52,630 nucleotides of DNA, from the NCBI GenBank assembly GCA_902786595.1, contig CADADB010000017.1, positions 21,096 through 73,725 of the forward strand. Reading direction: 5' to 3'. Shown here in pieces: positions 40,266 through 47,682 of the stretch. The notes under the pieces were generated by a model. That model was given only the letters and a program-made list of their open reading frames with translations, made no database searches and had not been told where the DNA came from. Each line of letters starts with the position of its first letter. Within the stretch, counting starts at the first letter, position 1. This DNA comes from an uncultured Bacteroidota bacterium. GTDB lineage: Bacteria > Bacteroidota > Bacteroidia > Bacteroidales > WCHB1-69. The position numbers were made by a program, and so were the translations under genes.

Positions 40266-40293
40266 GTAGAGACGCAATGCATTGCGTCTCTAC
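40266..40293. repeat. 28-bp perfect palindrome, second copy
   Basis: Identical to 29837-29864, here between the GT2 stop and the FISUMP start. Confidence 0.95.
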
Positions 40294-40302
40294 GGGTGAA
40301 TA

Positions 40303-41259
40303 TTATTCAATTCTGTCGGAAATCAGGTATTTGTTGCGGTCGGATCCGTTGCGGGCGATAAGTTCGGCGAGGAATCCAGCGAGGAACAGCATCAAACCGA
40401 ACACCATGGCCAACAGTGCGAGGTAGAACAACGGTTGGTCTGTGACCTGACGGAAACCGGGCACATGATGTGAAAGCCGGTACAGCTTCTGGGCGATGAG
40501 GACAATGGTGATGACAATACCGATCAGGAACGACAGAGAACCTAATGAACCGAAAAAGTGCATCGGTTTTTTGCCGAACTTCGACATGAAATTGACGGTG
40601 AGCAAATCCAAGTAACCGTTGATGAAGCGGTTCCACCCGAATTTGGAAACACCGTGCTTGCGTTTTTGGTGGATGACCACCTTTTCACCGATATTGCTGA
40701 AACCTGCCCACTTGGCAATGACGGGGATGTAGCGGTGCATCTCGCTATAGACCTCAATGGATTTCACCACATCTTTTTTGTATGCTTTGAGACCGCAGTT
40801 GAAGTCGTGCAGCATAATGCCCGACATCCGTCGTGTGGTCCAATTGAAGAACTTTGACGGGATGTTTTTGGCTAGTTTTGAGTCGTAACGTACTTTTTTC
40901 CAGCCAGATACCAAATCGAAGCCGTCCTCCTTGACCATTCGGTAGAGTTCGGGGATTTCATCGGGGCTGTCCTGCAGGTCGGCATCCATGGTGATGACTA
41001 CGTCGCCTTGGCATGCTTCGAAAGCGGTGTTCAAGGCCGCCGATTTGCCGTAGTTGCGGCGGAACCGGATGCCTTTGATGGCACTGTTTTTGGAGTGCAG
41101 CTCCTGAATCACCGACCATGACTCGTCAGTGGAACCGTCATCCACCATGATGACTTCATACGTGAAGTTGTTTTCTGCCATGACTCGCTCAATCCAAGCG
41201 GCCAGCTCCGGCAACGATTCTGCCTCGTTCAGCAGGGGTACTATAACGGATATGTCCAT
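40303..41259 (-). CDS. Polyprenol-phosphate-type family 2 glycosyltransferase
   Basis: 318 residues. GT-A domain (about 1-225): SVIVPLLNEAESLPELAAWIE, VDDGSTDESWSVI, FRRNYGKSAALNTAF, DADLQDSPDEIPEL (metal-binding D-x-D), KRKHGVSKFGWNRF. Two membrane helices follow (about 236-260 and 276-300). This is the DPM1/GtrB/ArnC-like layout that transfers a sugar from a nucleotide sugar to undecaprenyl phosphate for envelope modification. It is downstream of a DUF4199 gene, a common Bacteroidota pairing. Confidence 0.93.
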   Translation of the reverse strand: MDISVIVPLLNEAESLPELAAWIERVMAENNFTYEVIMVDDGSTDESWSVIQELHSKNSAIKGIRFRRNYGKSAALNTAFEACQGDVVITMDADLQDSPDEIPELYRMVKEDGFDLVSGWKKVRYDSKLAKNIPSKFFNWTTRRMSGIMLHDFNCGLKAYKKDVVKSIEVYSEMHRYIPVIAKWAGFSNIGEKVVIHQKRKHGVSKFGWNRFINGYLDLLTVNFMSKFGKKPMHFFGSLGSLSFLIGIVITIVLIAQKLYRLSHHVPGFRQVTDQPLFYLALLAMVFGLMLFLAGFLAELIARNGSDRNKYLISDRIE

Positions 41260-41261
41260 TT

Positions 41262-41352
41262 TTAATGGTTATTGGTTATGGGTTATGGGTTATTGAAGTT
41301 TATAGTTTATAGTTCAAGGTTCTGGTCTTAAGTCTCAAGTCTCAAGTCTATG
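41262..41352 (-). repeat. Heptamer arrays between DUF4199 and GT2 genes
   Basis: On the minus strand, after the DUF4199 stop: CTTGAGA/CTTAAGA units, then ACTATAA units, then AACCCATA/AACCAATA/AACCATT units leading to the GT2 ATG. The 3'-type is next to the stop, the 5'-type next to the start. Confidence 0.85.
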
Positions 41353-42294
41353 TTATTCAGCATCTTCGTTTTCGGATGGGACGAACTCTTCGATCGGTTT
41401 TTTCGAGGTGTAGTGGAACATGGCGACGAAGAGGCCGAAGAACATGCCGTAGAGCAGGTACATCATGGCACTGACGGCGGCATACTGACCGTTGCGGTCG
41501 TAGCGGGGAACGCGGGATTTCGTCTCCTCGAAACGCTTCTCCAAGGGGTCGATGCTGACGAGTTCTGCGTTGGTCTTTTGGACGATGTCTTGTACAAGCG
41601 GAGTGGAAGATTTCCCGTCGTTTTGTTCAATGTAACTTTCCAAAGTCTCAATCAGCACTTTTTTAGCGTAGGGTGTGAAGTTGCCGAGCTGATATTGTTC
41701 TTTTTCGGTTTCGGGCTTGGAGCGCAGTTTGTCGGTGTAGTACCGCTGGAAGAGTTCGATTCCGCTGTTGATTTCAGATCGGATTAGGTTCTGTTCTGAC
41801 TCGTCAGAAAGACAACCTTCCGTTTTGAAGACGGAAGAATCGTTGCACACGCTGTCTTTCCGTTCGTTCAGGAGAGCGGATGCCTCTTTGCAGTAGTCGG
41901 CGAGTTCTGTGGCCGTAAGCGTGTCCTTTGCCAGGTTCTGCTTGTATTTTTCCAGAGCGACGGTATATTTCTGCTGTAGCCCGTCCTTTTCGAAGACGGA
42001 GTAGTGCAGCATGTCGTAGCCGAAGAGCACGACTGCGCCGATGGCAGAAAGCACGATGCAGCTCAGGAAGGCCTTGGCGAAGGAAAGCCGTTCGGGATAG
42101 TAATCCTTGAACTCCTTCACGCCTTGGTGCAGCATCAGTATAAATCCAACAATCATCGCCAAGTCTAGCATTTGCGCGGCTTGGTAATCAACTTTGCGGG
42201 CAAACATTTTCAGCAATTCAATGCCGACAAGCATGATGCCCAAGATGACACCCCATTTGAGGTGGATCTTCCAGAAAGATTTGTCTTTTAGCAT
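41353..42294 (-). CDS. DUF4199 membrane protein
   Basis: 313 residues. Four membrane segments (about 12-28, 41-57, 72-93 and 280-298) with a long soluble, Glu/Lys-rich loop (about 100-270) between the third and fourth; GVILGIMLVGIELLKMF and the FAKAFLSCIVLSAIGAVV region are typical. Function unknown; it often accompanies GT2 or mce-like genes in Bacteroidota. The loop is longer than in the short family members. It lies in a mce-DUF4199-GT2 row on one strand. Confidence 0.82.
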   Translation of the reverse strand: MLKDKSFWKIHLKWGVILGIMLVGIELLKMFARKVDYQAAQMLDLAMIVGFILMLHQGVKEFKDYYPERLSFAKAFLSCIVLSAIGAVVLFGYDMLHYSVFEKDGLQQKYTVALEKYKQNLAKDTLTATELADYCKEASALLNERKDSVCNDSSVFKTEGCLSDESEQNLIRSEINSGIELFQRYYTDKLRSKPETEKEQYQLGNFTPYAKKVLIETLESYIEQNDGKSSTPLVQDIVQKTNAELVSIDPLEKRFEETKSRVPRYDRNGQYAAVSAMMYLLYGMFFGLFVAMFHYTSKKPIEEFVPSENEDAE

Positions 42295-42299
42295 GTTCT

Positions 42300-42394
42300 T
42301 GGATTTGAGACTTGAGACTTGAGACTTTGGGGTCGATACTTTCTACGTCCTCAATAATTAATCTTACGTCTTACGTCTCAAGTCTTACGTCTTA
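42300..42394 (-). repeat. TAAGACGTAAGACTTGAG-type array after mce
   Basis: On the minus strand the mce stop TAA is the first base triplet of GACGTAA/GACTTGA heptamers. A second block (AAGTCTC-type, CTTGAGA) ends 8 bases from the DUF4199 ATG. Confidence 0.85.
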
Positions 42395-42796
42395 TTTCGG
42401 GCAGCAGAATTCGGTGAGGACGCTGCAGGTGGACTTCGGATGGGCGAAGCCAATCATGAGGCCTTCAGCGCCGGGACGGGCGCACTTGTCAATAAGGCGC
42501 ACTTCCTTGGAGGCAAGTTCGTTAAGGGCTTCGTTGGTGTCGGGCACCGCGAAGGCGATGTGGTGGATGCCCTCGCCACGGTTCTCGATGAATTTGGCGA
42601 TGGTGCTCTCCGGGCTCGTCGGCTCCAGAAGCTCAATCTTGGTTTGTCCGACCTTGAAAAAGGCGGTTTTGACCTTCTGGTCGGCGACCTCTTCGATGTT
42701 GTAGCATTTCATCCCCAGAATGTTCTCATAATAGGGGATTGCGGTTTCCAAGCTTTTCACGGCAATGCCGAGATGTTCGATGTGGGTAATGTTCAT
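42392..42796 (-). CDS. mce: Methylmalonyl-CoA epimerase
   Basis: 134 residues, VOC fold. It interconverts the R and S forms of methylmalonyl-CoA in the succinate-propionate route, important in fermenting Bacteroidales. Metal-site residues: His in ITHIEHLGIAVKS, His in GIHHIAFAVPD, and a C-terminal Glu of the FCCPK-type end. TKIELLEPTSPESTIAKFIENRGEG is diagnostic. The methylmalonyl-CoA mutase genes are not in this window. The ATG is preceded by the CCTTAAACCAAT junction also seen at the prohibitin gene. Confidence 0.93.
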   Translation of the reverse strand: MNITHIEHLGIAVKSLETAIPYYENILGMKCYNIEEVADQKVKTAFFKVGQTKIELLEPTSPESTIAKFIENRGEGIHHIAFAVPDTNEALNELASKEVRLIDKCARPGAEGLMIGFAHPKSTCSVLTEFCCPK

Positions 42797-42868
42797 ATTG
42801 GTTTAAGGTTTAAGGGTTAAAGGTTAGAACGATATTCTTCTTTAATTTTGCATTATGCATTATAAATT
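42797..42868 (-). repeat. 5'-type CCTTTAA/CCTTAAA array before mce
   Basis: On the minus strand AATGCAT/AATGCAA units near the methyltransferase stop, then CCTTTAA, CCCTTAA, CCTTAAA and CCAAT directly before the mce ATG. Confidence 0.8.
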
Positions 42869-42870
42869 CG

Positions 42871-43653
42871 TCAATCGCGGTCGGGGGTGGCGTCGAGCCA
42901 GGTGGTCTTGTGTTTGATGAGTTTGATGAGCAGGGCGATGACGGTGTAGGCGAGGGTGATCCAGAGCATGGGGCGGGTCAAGCCGAGGCAGACGTTGTCG
43001 GGGCAGTTGCGGACGCAGATCAGGTGGAAGAGGAGGTAGTCCACGACGGTGTAGGAGACGAGTACGGACATGATGGTGGCGTATTCGCGGCGGATGAAGG
43101 TTTTCCAGGAGAACTGGAGCATGCCGCCTTCGTAGAGGGACCATTTCGGGAGGAATGCGGGCACACGGGCGGCCCACTCCTCGAATTCGTCGCCGTATTT
43201 GGAGCGCAGGAACGCCTCTTCGGCCATCATGATGCGCTCGTAGTAGATCCAATAGACGAGGGAGACGACGAGGAATACGCAGATGTTCATCGTGAAGACG
43301 AGCAGACCGGCCCAGATGAGGTAGTTGGCGAGGTAGAGCGGGTGGCGCACCACGGAGTAGATGCCCTTGGTGTTGAGGTGGTCGGCGACCTGGCGGGCGG
43401 TGTTGCGGCCGGAGGTGCCCTTCGGGGTGGTGCAGACGGTGTAGGCACGCAGGGCGAGGCCGGCGAAGGTGAGCACGGCGGCGCAGACGGTGCAAACGAC
43501 CATCAGGGGGGAACCCCACGTCTCCCAGACGTAGATGTTGCTGTTGGTGAGCCATAATAGCGGCAGGGCGAGCACGAAAAAGAGCACGGGAATCTGTCCT
43601 CGGTACTTGAAGAGCTTTGCTCCGCTCTGCTCCATGGATTGGATTAACGCCAT
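42871..43653 (-). CDS. ICMT/PEMT-like membrane methyltransferase
   Basis: 260 residues with about six membrane helices. The isoprenylcysteine-carboxyl/phospholipid-methyltransferase pattern is seen in VADHLNTKGIYSVVRHPLYLANYLIWAGL (SAM-pocket R-H-P), followed by MMAEEAFLRSKYGDEFEEWAARVPAFLPK, with the usual E-E and Y/F-x-x-Y positions. Substrate unknown; lipid or lipopolysaccharide modification is likely. GC-rich. Promoter at 43679-43686. Confidence 0.88.
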   Translation of the reverse strand: MALIQSMEQSGAKLFKYRGQIPVLFFVLALPLLWLTNSNIYVWETWGSPLMVVCTVCAAVLTFAGLALRAYTVCTTPKGTSGRNTARQVADHLNTKGIYSVVRHPLYLANYLIWAGLLVFTMNICVFLVVSLVYWIYYERIMMAEEAFLRSKYGDEFEEWAARVPAFLPKWSLYEGGMLQFSWKTFIRREYATIMSVLVSYTVVDYLLFHLICVRNCPDNVCLGLTRPMLWITLAYTVIALLIKLIKHKTTWLDATPDRD

Positions 43654-43678
43654 ATTCTCAGCTGTTTTTTTTCAGGGT

Positions 43679-43686
43679 GCAAAGAT
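43679..43686 (-). promoter_or_regulatory. Promoter -7 box TATCTTTG (methyltransferase gene)
   Basis: Minus-strand TAnnTTTG box 26 bases before ATG 43653. Confidence 0.7.
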
Positions 43687-43724
43687 ACACAAAATCTGAA
43701 TATCGTAATCGGGCAATTTTCCTC

Positions 43725-43752
43725 TGTAGAGACGCAATGCGTTGCGTCTCTA
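43725..43752. repeat. Palindrome GTAGAGACGCAA-TGCG-TTGCGTCTCTAT
   Basis: The same arms as 29837 and 40266 but with one centre base changed, giving a 4-base loop and one wobble at the outer end. Confidence 0.9.
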
Positions 43753-43776
43753 TAGCACAGTTGCAAGGGATTCCAA

Positions 43777-43806
43777 AAAAAAAGGATGACCAAAGCCATC
43801 CTTTTT
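43777..43806 (-). terminator. rplS terminator
   Basis: GGATG (43783-43787) pairs with CATCC (43796-43800), extended by A/T runs on both sides. It works as a terminator on the minus strand. Confidence 0.8.
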
Positions 43807-43836
43807 TCATTAACCATTAAAATCTTTACATTATGA

Positions 43837-44190
43837 TTACCCTCTGCGCTCTTTAATACGGGCTTTCTTACCCGTCAAATTACGGAGATAGTAAATTCTT
43901 GCTCTACGGACGACACCGCGTTTCACCACCTTGAGGTCAGCAATCATGGGGGAGGTAAAGGGGAACACTCTTTCGACACCAATACCGCCGGAGATCTTTC
44001 TCACGGTGAAGGTCTTGTTCACGCTGCTGCCTTTGATTTGCAGGACAACGCCTTGGAAGTTCTGGATACGCTCTTTGGAGCCTTCCACGATTCTATAGGA
44101 AACGTTCACGGTATCACCGGCTTTGAATTTCGGGAACTCGCGGGTCGTTATGAAATTATCCTCTACGTATTGAATCAACTCGTTTTTCAT
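43837..44190 (-). CDS. rplS: 50S ribosomal protein L19
   Basis: 117 residues, standard length. Motifs: [55 protein letters not shown] and [28 protein letters not shown]. It sits at the 30S-50S interface. Monocistronic, with a promoter at 44239-44246. Confidence 0.98.
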   Translation of the reverse strand: MKNELIQYVEDNFITTREFPKFKAGDTVNVSYRIVEGSKERIQNFQGVVLQIKGSSVNKTFTVRKISGGIGVERVFPFTSPMIADLKVVKRGVVRRARIYYLRNLTGKKARIKERRG

Positions 44191-44238
44191 TGCTCTATCG
44201 TTTTATCTTCTAATTATTTCTCCTAAAATTTGAGGTTG

Positions 44239-44246
44239 CAAAAATA
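44239..44246 (-). promoter_or_regulatory. Promoter -7 box TATTTTTG (rplS)
   Basis: Minus-strand TAnnTTTG box 49 bases before the rplS ATG. The 44247-44537 stretch is AT-rich. It holds only a 39-codon open frame (44457-44576) without supporting features. Confidence 0.7.
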
Positions 44247-44537
44247 CACTTTTTTTTGATATCCACAACTATGTCCGAAATATTTTTCAATTGTTTGTAA
44301 AACACAGTGTTTTAGTGTTTTATGGATTTTTGATTATTAAAACCGAGGTTTCGGATCAGATGAATGACTTTCGTCTTGTTTTATTTTGGCGGGAGAAGTG
44401 GAGATTTTTGTCATGAATAGTGCATGTTTTTAAAACAATAATGTCAAATTATTTTGATGAATGGTAAACTTTTTAATGATTATATACACTACGCCAAGAA
44501 AATCAAGGAGCTGAGGCAGTACCACTATAAAAAAATG

Positions 44538-44545
44538 TATTTTTG
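44538..44545 (+). promoter_or_regulatory. Promoter -7 box TATTTTTG (accessory gene)
   Basis: TAnnTTTG box 57 bases before ATG 44602. A short open frame (ATG 44573 to TGA 44656) overlaps the gene start and may be a leader or chance. Confidence 0.6.
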
Positions 44546-44601
44546 CAAGGTCATTGCTATTAGTGAGATAGTATGACAAGAGAGTATAATTGTTATTACG
44601 G

Positions 44602-45228
44602 ATGCAAATTGAGGATTCACATCGCGACTATTATGATTATGCCTGTCCGCATTTGATCGACAAAACCATTGTCTATCATCGGAACAGTCAGGTTGTTTTG
44701 GGGCAGGAACTCTTTTTCAACCCGAACCCCTTCCATATTGATGTGGAAAAATGGTTCAACAGGTTTCATCATCAGTGGGAATGTCAAACGTGGGAGTTTG
44801 GACTCTATGTCGGATATGAATACTACAAATTTTTAGTCGGCAGATATTTCGAAAAAGGACAACTCATTCTGGAATATTTACCAGTCACGGAGACGGAGCG
44901 TGAGAAAAATGAACGGGAATCTTTGAAACGGCCATCTGACGCGGCCATCGTCCTGGTCTCCCCATACGGGATGTATGACGACCGCTTTGCCGGACGGGAA
45001 TTGCGTTTTACCCGCGAATATTGGCAGGTCAATCATGCTCTGGTCGAAAACCCGATTCTAAAAGAGACTTGGCTCACAAAGGCTCTTTCGCCCGAAAGCG
45101 TTTGGACCAATGTCTATAACTATTTGGTGGCGACCAAGGATGAACCCGTTCAGGACCGCCGCACAAACACGGAGAAGATCCTGTCAGCCGGCTTTGACAC
45201 CATGACCAGTTTCAGGAATGTGAAATAA
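44602..45228 (+). CDS. Unrecognised protein of the accessory region
   Basis: 208 residues from ATG 44602 (a TTG at 44590 is also in frame). No signal peptide or membrane segment; rich in aromatic residues (RDYYDYACPHLIDKTIVYHRN, WFNRFHHQWECQTWEFGLYVGYEYYKFL). The DYYD-x(n)-DKTIVY opening recalls hypothetical proteins from Bacteroidota phages and accessory islands, but I cannot name a family. It has its own promoter and no clear partner, and opens the accessory segment after rplS. Confidence 0.65.
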   Translation: MQIEDSHRDYYDYACPHLIDKTIVYHRNSQVVLGQELFFNPNPFHIDVEKWFNRFHHQWECQTWEFGLYVGYEYYKFLVGRYFEKGQLILEYLPVTETEREKNERESLKRPSDAAIVLVSPYGMYDDRFAGRELRFTREYWQVNHALVENPILKETWLTKALSPESVWTNVYNYLVATKDEPVQDRRTNTEKILSAGFDTMTSFRNVK

Positions 45229-45409
45229 GGGGTGTCGTTTTTCTACATTTGGTCTATATCCTGTTGTGCCTTTTCGGCATAAATGGACGGTCGCGAAGGG
45301 ATACGCACGCCGTCAGGTGTGCGGGGGATGGTTTCACGTTTGACAATCCCAATGGAATCCATATTCTTTACAACACGCAGGCTCTAATGGTTTAATGTTT
45401 TTTTGCCCG

Positions 45410-45495
45410 CAGGCCTGACGGCCTGCGAAACTCGCGCATGGAAATCCCATTTGCTACCGAGCCCTTCAGCCCTATCGGGCTGCTTCGCGAACGGA
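45410..45495 (-). repeat. Dispersed repeat block with GGTAGC and small palindromes
   Basis: On the minus strand: GCAGCCCGATAGGGCTGAAG, GGCTCGGTAGC and CATGCGCGAG, matching the order of the 12903 and 28986 elements. A GCAGGCC/GGCCTGC palindrome adjoins at about 45411-45428. The wider spacer 45229-45663 holds no gene that I can support. Confidence 0.65.
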
Positions 45496-45663
45496 TTGAC
45501 CTCTCATATCCGCACACGGCAGGGATAATCCCCGATTCTACTTGAAAAAGTACTTATTGCAAAAAACAAACATGCGAAACTTGAATAATAAATTTTGATA
45601 AAACCGAGACGAATCTTAATCAACAACTTTTTAACACGCTGAATTTTAAAGATTTATTACCGA

Positions 45664-45987
45664 GGTGTTTGCAGGCAGACGGCCCGTAGGACAGGAGTGA
45701 ACTGGAAGACCGTCACCCGTTTCAATGAACCAACTTTTTCTATTTTTGCACCCGATTTCAACGGCGACAAATGCCGTTTCACGCTCATATCCATGAACAA
45801 TGCCATGATAAAAGACGTGGACGGCAAGCTGTAGAAAGACAAGTCTTCAGAACGCAAGAGTTCCGGCGTGCTTCCCGAGGAAGCAACGCACTTTTCGGAC
45901 GCGGCGGATAAGATTGTATGGACGAAGTATGGGGAGAAGCTGAAAGACAAGGGCGGGAGTTTTGTTCCGGCAGGCGTGATGAAATGA
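45664..45987 (+). pseudogene. Gene remnant interrupted by TAG
   Basis: One frame reads on both sides of a single TAG at 45832-45834. Before it: TGVNWKTVTRFNEPTFSIFA, then GDKCRFTLISMNNAMIKDVD; after it: LPEEATHFSDAADKIVWTKY, then KDKGGSFVPAGVMK and TGA. The amino-acid usage looks like real coding sequence on both sides, and CAG to TAG would be the simplest cause. The family is not recognised; an origin in a phage or other mobile element is possible. It has no convincing start, so the 5' end may also be missing. Confidence 0.5.
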
Positions 45988-45996
45988 AATATTTTA

Positions 45997-46004
45997 TATT
46001 TTTG
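45997..46004 (+). promoter_or_regulatory. Promoter -7 box TATTTTTG (WG-repeat gene)
   Basis: TAnnTTTG box 19 bases before ATG 46023; it fixes that start. The open frame further upstream is an out-of-frame reading of the gene remnant. Confidence 0.7.
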
Positions 46005-46022
46005 CGAAAAAAAATAATAAGA

Positions 46023-47087
46023 ATGAAAAGGTCGTTAATATATCGCTGTGAACGATATGGTTACGTAGATAATACTGGAGAATTCGTTATAAAACCACAG
46101 TTTGAGGAAGCAGATAATTTCAGTGAAGGTTTAGCTAGTGTGAAAATCAATGGAGAATACGGCTACATAGACAGATTCGGTAGTCTCGTCATTGAACCAC
46201 AGTTTTTTATGGCAGGCTATTTCAATGAGGGTCTGGCAGTTGTTGAAGACGGCGGGCCTACTTATTTGATAGATAGGTTTGGTAATTTAGTTTTTCAATT
46301 AGATCCTTATTATGGACCAAAATATGTCACTGGCTTCTGTGAAGGTTTGCTATGTGTAATTAATTACCATGTTAAGGGAGGATTAGGAGTATATGGCTAC
46401 ATGGATAGAACAGGTGCGTTCGTTATTGAGCCGAAATTTGATGATGCTTCCAACTTTCTTGATGGTTTGGCGCTTGTAAAAATCAACGGCAAGTACGGCT
46501 ATATTAACAAGTTCGGCGATTTTGTTGTTGAGCCAAAATTTGATTATGCTGAAGATTTTTTCGCTGGTTTAGCTGTTGTGGGAAACAATCAAAAATTCGG
46601 TTATATAGATCGAAAAGGTAATTATGTTGTAGAACCTAAATTTACACGTGCTAATGTTTTTTCCGAAGGATTGGCAAGTGTTGAAATAAACAATCAATGG
46701 GGGTTTATAGACAGGAATGGTAATTTCATTATTGAACCAAAGTTCGAATCCGCTCTTTGTAGCCGATTTTCTGATGGTTTGGCGGTAGTTCTCGATAATG
46801 ATGAACAGCAGTTAATAGACCGAGAAGGAAATTTTGTAGTATTGCAAAAATTTGATGATATAGATAGCTTCGGTTTCCATAAGGGTTTGATAAGAATTAA
46901 AGTTAATGGAAAATGGGGCTTTATGGATAGTATGGGCAATTTTGTGATTGAACCGAAATATGACAAGATTGAAAATTTTTCTGATGGATTAGCAGTAGTT
47001 CAAGACACTTATGAAAAGCACCTTGATTTAGATAATACTCCGTTGGATATGCAAGAATTAATACATTTCCTTGAGAAAATAAATTAA
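46023..47087 (+). CDS. WG-repeat protein
   Basis: 354 residues without a signal peptide. It is made of about nine to ten tandem WG-type (KWG/WGxI) beta units of 30-37 residues with the pattern GYIDRxGNxVIEPKFDxAxxFSxGLAxVxxN. The final 25 residues (LDNTPLDMQELIHFLEKIN) break the repeat. Such proteins probably form an elongated or closed beta scaffold for protein binding; no enzymatic role is known. The gene is AT-rich compared with the chromosome core, consistent with transfer. It is followed by two short same-strand genes. Confidence 0.9.
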   Translation: MKRSLIYRCERYGYVDNTGEFVIKPQFEEADNFSEGLASVKINGEYGYIDRFGSLVIEPQFFMAGYFNEGLAVVEDGGPTYLIDRFGNLVFQLDPYYGPKYVTGFCEGLLCVINYHVKGGLGVYGYMDRTGAFVIEPKFDDASNFLDGLALVKINGKYGYINKFGDFVVEPKFDYAEDFFAGLAVVGNNQKFGYIDRKGNYVVEPKFTRANVFSEGLASVEINNQWGFIDRNGNFIIEPKFESALCSRFSDGLAVVLDNDEQQLIDREGNFVVLQKFDDIDSFGFHKGLIRIKVNGKWGFMDSMGNFVIEPKYDKIENFSDGLAVVQDTYEKHLDLDNTPLDMQELIHFLEKIN

Positions 47088-47098
47088 GAGTTGTTATT

Positions 47099-47215
47099 AT
47101 GTTGAAACTTTTGAGGTTTCTTTGGAGTTTGATTCTTAGCATCATTATGATTGTTCGTGTTAAGAATCATAAAGTTGTTACAAGACCGAAATTAGTGTTC
47201 CAATCTTGGTTATGA
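47099..47215 (+). CDS. Possible 38-residue membrane peptide
   Basis: A short frame 11 bases after the WG-repeat gene encodes one hydrophobic helix (LLRFLWSLILSIIMIVRV) and a basic tail. It could be a real small membrane protein or a chance frame in AT-rich DNA. Confidence 0.3.
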   Translation: MLKLLRFLWSLILSIIMIVRVKNHKVVTRPKLVFQSWL

Positions 47216-47253
47216 ACATTGTACAATATTTACGCAGTTCACGTTAATATATT

Positions 47254-47616
47254 ATGAAAGAAATATCCCCTGAAGAGTTATATTCCTTGTATAAGGACAC
47301 ATTGTATAAATGCCAAAGCAAAATATTCAATTATGCTGATGATATTGTTGAGACGATGGTTTTTGAGGATTTTGTTATCGGTGCAACCAGTTTTTTGCAT
47401 GATGATTCTCTAAACACGCTCATTAACAATCATCTTATAGACAAAAAACAATATGATTTAAGTAGAGAGATTCGAGCATTGTTTTTCGAAATAGAAGACT
47501 GCGGAGAATTGACAATGGACTGTTTAAGGGGGCAATCAGAAAAATGGAAATATTTGACTTCCCTTGTAGATGAAGCTGTTGCAGGGGTGAAAAACGAAGT
47601 CGTGTTGTTAGATTGA
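47254..47616 (+). CDS. Unrecognised small acidic protein
   Basis: 120 residues, acidic and helical, no signal peptide (ISPEELYSLYKDTLYKCQSK, DDIVETMVFEDFVIGATSFL). The size, acidity and place after a repeat-protein gene recall immunity-type or small accessory proteins, but no family is recognised. After the TGA the same frame stays open for 21 more codons (IRAQTVLANWDQIQPMLSQL), so a longer ancestral protein is possible. Confidence 0.55.
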   Translation: MKEISPEELYSLYKDTLYKCQSKIFNYADDIVETMVFEDFVIGATSFLHDDSLNTLINNHLIDKKQYDLSREIRALFFEIEDCGELTMDCLRGQSEKWKYLTSLVDEAVAGVKNEVVLLD

Positions 47617-47682
47617 AAATTAGAGCGCAAACGGTTCTTGCTAATTGGGATCAGATTCAACCTATGTTGTCGCAACTTTGAA

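Noticed and set aside
40246-40282. Longer N-terminus for the second FISUMP protein
   Set aside because: The extension is encoded by the palindromic repeat and would destroy the signal peptide.
42860-43555. Pro/Arg/His-rich alternate frame inside the methyltransferase gene
   Set aside because: It overlaps the ICMT-like gene in another frame and has no recognisable domain; the real frame has clear membrane helices and the R-H-P motif.
44457-44576. Short 39-codon open frame before the 44602 gene
   Set aside because: A promoter box lies in its middle, it has no signal or domain, and it is in AT-rich DNA; probably chance.
45741-45748. TATTTTTG as a promoter
   Set aside because: It lies inside a coding-like frame (encoding SIF-like residues) and no gene start follows at a suitable distance.
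45657-45950. Minus-strand open frame opposite the gene remnant
   Set aside because: The plus-strand frame on both sides of the TAG is more protein-like; the minus frame has no start context or domain.
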